Shown here one piece after another: positions 61,183 to 64,000 of a stretch of 64,000 nt of DNA. The notes below the pieces were generated by a model. It saw only the letters and a program-made list of their open reading frames with translations. It was not told the origin of the DNA and ran no database searches. This DNA is from Leclercia adecarboxylata (lineage in GTDB: Bacteria > Pseudomonadota > Gammaproteobacteria > Enterobacterales > Enterobacteriaceae): contig NZ_CP040888.1 of the NCBI RefSeq assembly GCF_006171285.1, positions 263,618 through 327,617 of the forward strand. Reading direction: 5' to 3'. The translations under genes and the position numbers were made by a program. Position 1 is the first letter of the stretch. The number at the start of each line of letters is the position of its first letter.

Positions 61183-62340
61183 TTATTTAGAACCGGCGCT
61201 CCAGCGAAATCCCCAGCCAAATGCCCGGTCCATTTCGTCCTGGCCTTTGAAGTACTGGTTAATTCGCTCGACTTTAATTGCGCCGTTTTCGTTTACGAGT
61301 CTGGCAATGGCGCACAATGTGCGACGGTTTTCACCTTCGGTCAGGCGGGTCTCAATGGGCGGTTGATCCGGCACATGAATGGTGACCACACCATCAGTCT
61401 TGTCCCAGCTGGGAACACCTTCATAAATAAAGGCGTAAATCAGCACTTCGCGGATATGCTTCCATTCACGTCCATTGATATGCAGCCACTCGCCGTCTGA
61501 TACATCACCCGTCCGGTCATCGCCCTTGAGCTGAACATACGGTTCATCGCGATAATCACCGAATGCATTACCGAGCGCCTGAATGACCGATTTATACCCG
61601 TCCTGAAGCTCAACAAAGGCCCCCAGATCCAGGTCGATTCCTTTGGAGCCGAACATGCCTGCAAAGCCTGATTTGCCGCTGCCCCGGTGCCAGTTCAGGT
61701 TGATCCGGATTTCACCGAAGTTATCCCGTTTGGTCAGGCTGATTGCAGGCTTCTCTTTTGTCAGCGATACCTTGCTCAGGCTGATTTTTGTCTCAACTGG
61801 CGGAGGGGTTACAACCGGAGGAGTCGGGGCTGCGGGAGCCGGTTCGTCGGCAATATTTACGCCGAAATGCTCTGCCAGCGGTTTAAGTCCACCGTTGAAC
61901 CCCTGCGCAACGAAGCGGAATTTCCAGTCATTATTACGACGGTAAAATTCACCCAGAATTAAGGCTGCTTCCTGACGGCCGCTCAGTTCGACACTGCCGC
62001 TAACCAGGCCGGTAGCCCCTTGCTCCACGTCGATGGAAAGATTACGAAGACCGGACACCGTCTGCCCACCGTCACAGGTCACGGTGAACGCAATTTTCTG
62101 GACATCAGGTTTCAGCCGGTTGAGCGCGACAGTAAAGGTTGAGTACTGGCCTTCACTGACCAGGCTGACGGTACCATCATCGTTACGTGGCTGACCATAA
62201 AACACCATGTCCGCATCACCCTGCACCTTCCCGTCGGCATACAGGCGAAACGCCGAAGCATCCACCTGGCCGCCCGAGGTGATCCGGACCCGCAACTCCT
62301 GGGCTGGAACGGGGGCATTGCCCCCCGGCGTCAGGTTCAT
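61183..62340 (-). CDS. terA: TerA
   Basis: 385 aa: N-terminal TerD-type domain, a Pro/Ala linker near residues 170-190 (EPAPAAPTPPVVTPPPVE) and a C-terminal TerA domain (GSGKSGFAGMFGSKGIDLDLGAFVEL). Its start overlaps the terZ stop (TAATG). Confidence 0.95.
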   Translation of the reverse strand: MNLTPGGNAPVPAQELRVRITSGGQVDASAFRLYADGKVQGDADMVFYGQPRNDDGTVSLVSEGQYSTFTVALNRLKPDVQKIAFTVTCDGGQTVSGLRNLSIDVEQGATGLVSGSVELSGRQEAALILGEFYRRNNDWKFRFVAQGFNGGLKPLAEHFGVNIADEPAPAAPTPPVVTPPPVETKISLSKVSLTKEKPAISLTKRDNFGEIRINLNWHRGSGKSGFAGMFGSKGIDLDLGAFVELQDGYKSVIQALGNAFGDYRDEPYVQLKGDDRTGDVSDGEWLHINGREWKHIREVLIYAFIYEGVPSWDKTDGVVTIHVPDQPPIETRLTEGENRRTLCAIARLVNENGAIKVERINQYFKGQDEMDRAFGWGFRWSAGSK

Positions 62341-62921
62341 TAGCGAATAACCGCTGAAACGATATCGGAGTGCATATCGTCAATTGTGCGGCCGCGACAG
62401 GCATGGCCAAGGGCGGTAAAGTCCCAGTTGCCGTTATTACGGCGCAGCGAAGAAATAACGATCCCGGTATGTGAGCCCTGCTCAGTCAGCTTGTAGCGAG
62501 CCAGCTCTTTGCCGGTTTGATCGACAACGCGGCAGAACGCGTTTTCGACGTCATTGAACGACTGACCACGGAAGCTGTTTACCGTAAACGCCAGGTATTC
62601 AACGTTTGCAGGCAGTCGGGAGAGGTTGACATTAATCACCTCATCGTCACCGTCACCTTCACCGGTCAGGTTATCGCCACTGTGCACAACAGCGCCGCAG
62701 GTGGATTCCAGTTTGCGGAACCAGATGGTGTCAATTGTTTTACCGGTGCTGTCCATTAATACGCAGCCAGCATCGAGATCGATTGAGTCGTTGCCTCCAA
62801 ACAATCCTCCAAGAAGACCTTTTTTCTTAACCGGATCCCAACCGAGACCGAAATGAAGCTGGCTTAATGCAGATGATTCTTTGCTGAGTGATACCGTCTG
62901 GTTCTTAACTAATGAAACCAT
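62340..62921 (-). CDS. terZ: TerZ
   Basis: 193 aa, TerD family: HFGLGWDPVKKKGLLGGLFGGNDSIDLDAGCVL and [18 protein letters not shown]. First gene of the ter operon on the minus strand. Confidence 0.95.
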   Translation of the reverse strand: MVSLVKNQTVSLSKESSALSQLHFGLGWDPVKKKGLLGGLFGGNDSIDLDAGCVLMDSTGKTIDTIWFRKLESTCGAVVHSGDNLTGEGDGDDEVINVNLSRLPANVEYLAFTVNSFRGQSFNDVENAFCRVVDQTGKELARYKLTEQGSHTGIVISSLRRNNGNWDFTALGHACRGRTIDDMHSDIVSAVIR

Positions 62922-63241
62922 GTTTTATTCCTTAAAATGGTAATGACCGAGACAATCAAAGGTATATTTAGTAACTGACGAAGAAAATCATATCATGATG
63001 AAGTTCTCTGACAAGGGAAATTTTGGTAGTTTTCTGTAAAAACACAAAAAGAAATCCTTTTCAGGGTGTTAATTTTCTAAGTTTAATTTAAATATCAATG
63101 TGTTATCAGGAATCCAAAAAACCTGACGCACTCCATAACCACAGGAGTTATAAATCATATTATGATTGACATGTAGCTTAGACACTCATAGACTCACTTC
63201 TCAATCATAAATTTGCATGGCGTTCCGGATAATTAAAAAAA
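62922..63241. promoter_or_regulatory. Divergent promoter region between terZ and the ATP-grasp gene
   Basis: AT-rich, about 320 bp, no gene. It contains AATCATAATCAT-type partial repeats (ATCATATTATGATTGACATG at about 63156). It presumably drives ter leftward and the ATP-grasp operon rightward; no operator is defined. Confidence 0.5.
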
Positions 63242-64000
63242 ATGAACAAGAAAATTTGGTTTATGGAAGGTTTATCCTCCCAGCGAGATATTATTCAGGG
63301 GGTAAAATCATTTGCAAAAAAAAATAATTTTGCCATTACCGTTTTTGCCTCCCACCGTAACGAAAGAAATGAAATCCTTTCCGTTGCCGACTATTCTTTG
63401 ACTGAACCTGAAGATCCTCAAAAACGTCTTCAGTTTATCCAGGAAACCATTCAGTCCTACGGCATCCACCATATTCATACTGGCCGTAACAGCCAGTGGT
63501 TTGAAGAACACCGTTCAGCCATTGAATCGACCGGTGCCACCCTTACTACCGGTGCAACGGGCGTCGACTGGTTAACTCTGGCTGACGAAAAAGTTACTTT
63601 TGCTCAGTTTATGGAGCAAAAGGGTCTCCCGGTCGTACCATCCTGGCGGGTGAATACGCTGGCAGAATTAAAAACACACCTCGCGGCCCCGCCGTTCACT
63701 GACAGCCCGGTATGCGTGAAGCCGGTGACGGGTATCTATGGCATGGGATTCTGGCGCTTTGATGACAGTGCTTCGCCTATGGCCGTCTTTAATCATCCCG
63801 AACATCGTCTGGTCAGTCCGCAACAGTATATTGCAGCAGCATCAGCTGCTGAGTCGTTTAAACCCCTTGTTTTGATGCCGTACCTGCCAGGCCCGGAATT
63901 TTCCGTCGATATCCTCGCGGATAAGGGCGAAATACTCGCAGCCGTGGGACGCCGTAAGGAAGGGGTTATCCAGTATCTGGTAAACGAAGGAAGCGCCGGG
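63242..64000 (+). CDS. ATP-grasp protein of the tellurite island (3' end outside window)
   Basis: 253 codons visible. NKKIWFMEGLSSQRDIIQGVK N-terminal domain, LADEKVTFAQFMEQKGLPVVPSW entering the ATP-grasp domain, VCVKPVTGIYGMGF (phosphate loop) and LMPYLPGPEFSVDILAD. These genes sit beside ter operons with phosphoribosyltransferase-like partners and may make a nucleoside-like metabolite. ATG at 63242. Confidence 0.8.
   Translation, partial: MNKKIWFMEGLSSQRDIIQGVKSFAKKNNFAITVFASHRNERNEILSVADYSLTEPEDPQKRLQFIQETIQSYGIHHIHTGRNSQWFEEHRSAIESTGATLTTGATGVDWLTLADEKVTFAQFMEQKGLPVVPSWRVNTLAELKTHLAAPPFTDSPVCVKPVTGIYGMGFWRFDDSASPMAVFNHPEHRLVSPQQYIAAASAAESFKPLVLMPYLPGPEFSVDILADKGEILAAVGRRKEGVIQYLVNEGSAG

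Overview
The window reads as part of a large enterobacterial multiresistance plasmid. The right end carries a complete tellurite-resistance block (terZABCDEF on the minus strand, with a divergent ATP-grasp gene), and the left end carries a HipBA toxin-antitoxin pair. This combination resembles IncHI2/R478-type plasmids, but no replication gene is visible, so the plasmid type is inferred.

Layout. 1-9374 is plasmid backbone or older accessory DNA: hipBA behind a four-site operator array; an unknown 462-aa protein, a glycine-zipper membrane protein and a trypsin-like protease next to a Tn7-like transposon end; then a CoiA-like nuclease gene overlapping a UvrD/Rep-like helicase gene. The helicase gene is cut in two by a 44,292-bp Tn3-family transposon (9375-53666). 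The cut is exact: the 5-bp duplication TGATC lies on both sides, and rejoining the halves restores one frame of 679 aa. Both 38-bp terminal repeats of the transposon are themselves split by a 1327-bp IS4321/IS5075-type IS110-family element. After the transposon come the helicase 3' end, a decayed hsdM, small genes of unknown function and the ter operon.

Inside the transposon is a mosaic of at least three cargo blocks of different base composition. Block A (about 14.9-30.9 kb) is GC-rich and looks alphaproteobacterial (sphingomonad-like): a YkgB/RclC-like DUF417 membrane protein, a MarR regulator with a C-terminal cysteine cluster, an alpha/beta-hydrolase-OsmC fusion, two msrA, one msrB, two quinone-oxidoreductase-like MDR genes, a glutathione transferase, CorA, RidA, a TlpA-like thiol protein, DM13, GlcG-like and MFS genes. 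An ATATGCG-N3-CGCATAT-type palindrome recurs at its promoters. Block B (about 37.1-42.1 kb) has an AraC/Cupin_6 regulator resembling RclR, divergent from msrA-grx-msrB-grx-msrA, followed by a diguanylate cyclase. Block C (about 44.6-48 kb) has msrB-msrA-msrA, a second DUF417 gene, an AhpD-like gene, and a decayed second copy of the block B regulator/msrA promoter. The blocks are separated by IS4-, IS1-, IS630- and ISAs1-family elements, and by Tn1721-like and other Tn3-family ends.

Taken together, the transposon carries six intact msrA, three intact msrB, two RclC-like genes, an RclR-like regulator, and several thiol, glutathione and quinone redox genes that appear to have been collected independently from different bacteria. 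The most economical reading (inference) is a mobile island for surviving reactive chlorine or other methionine/thiol oxidants, comparable in logic to mercury or tellurite islands. The transposon's left end also holds a cupin gene, a HepT/MntA toxin-antitoxin pair and a Tn402-family remnant.
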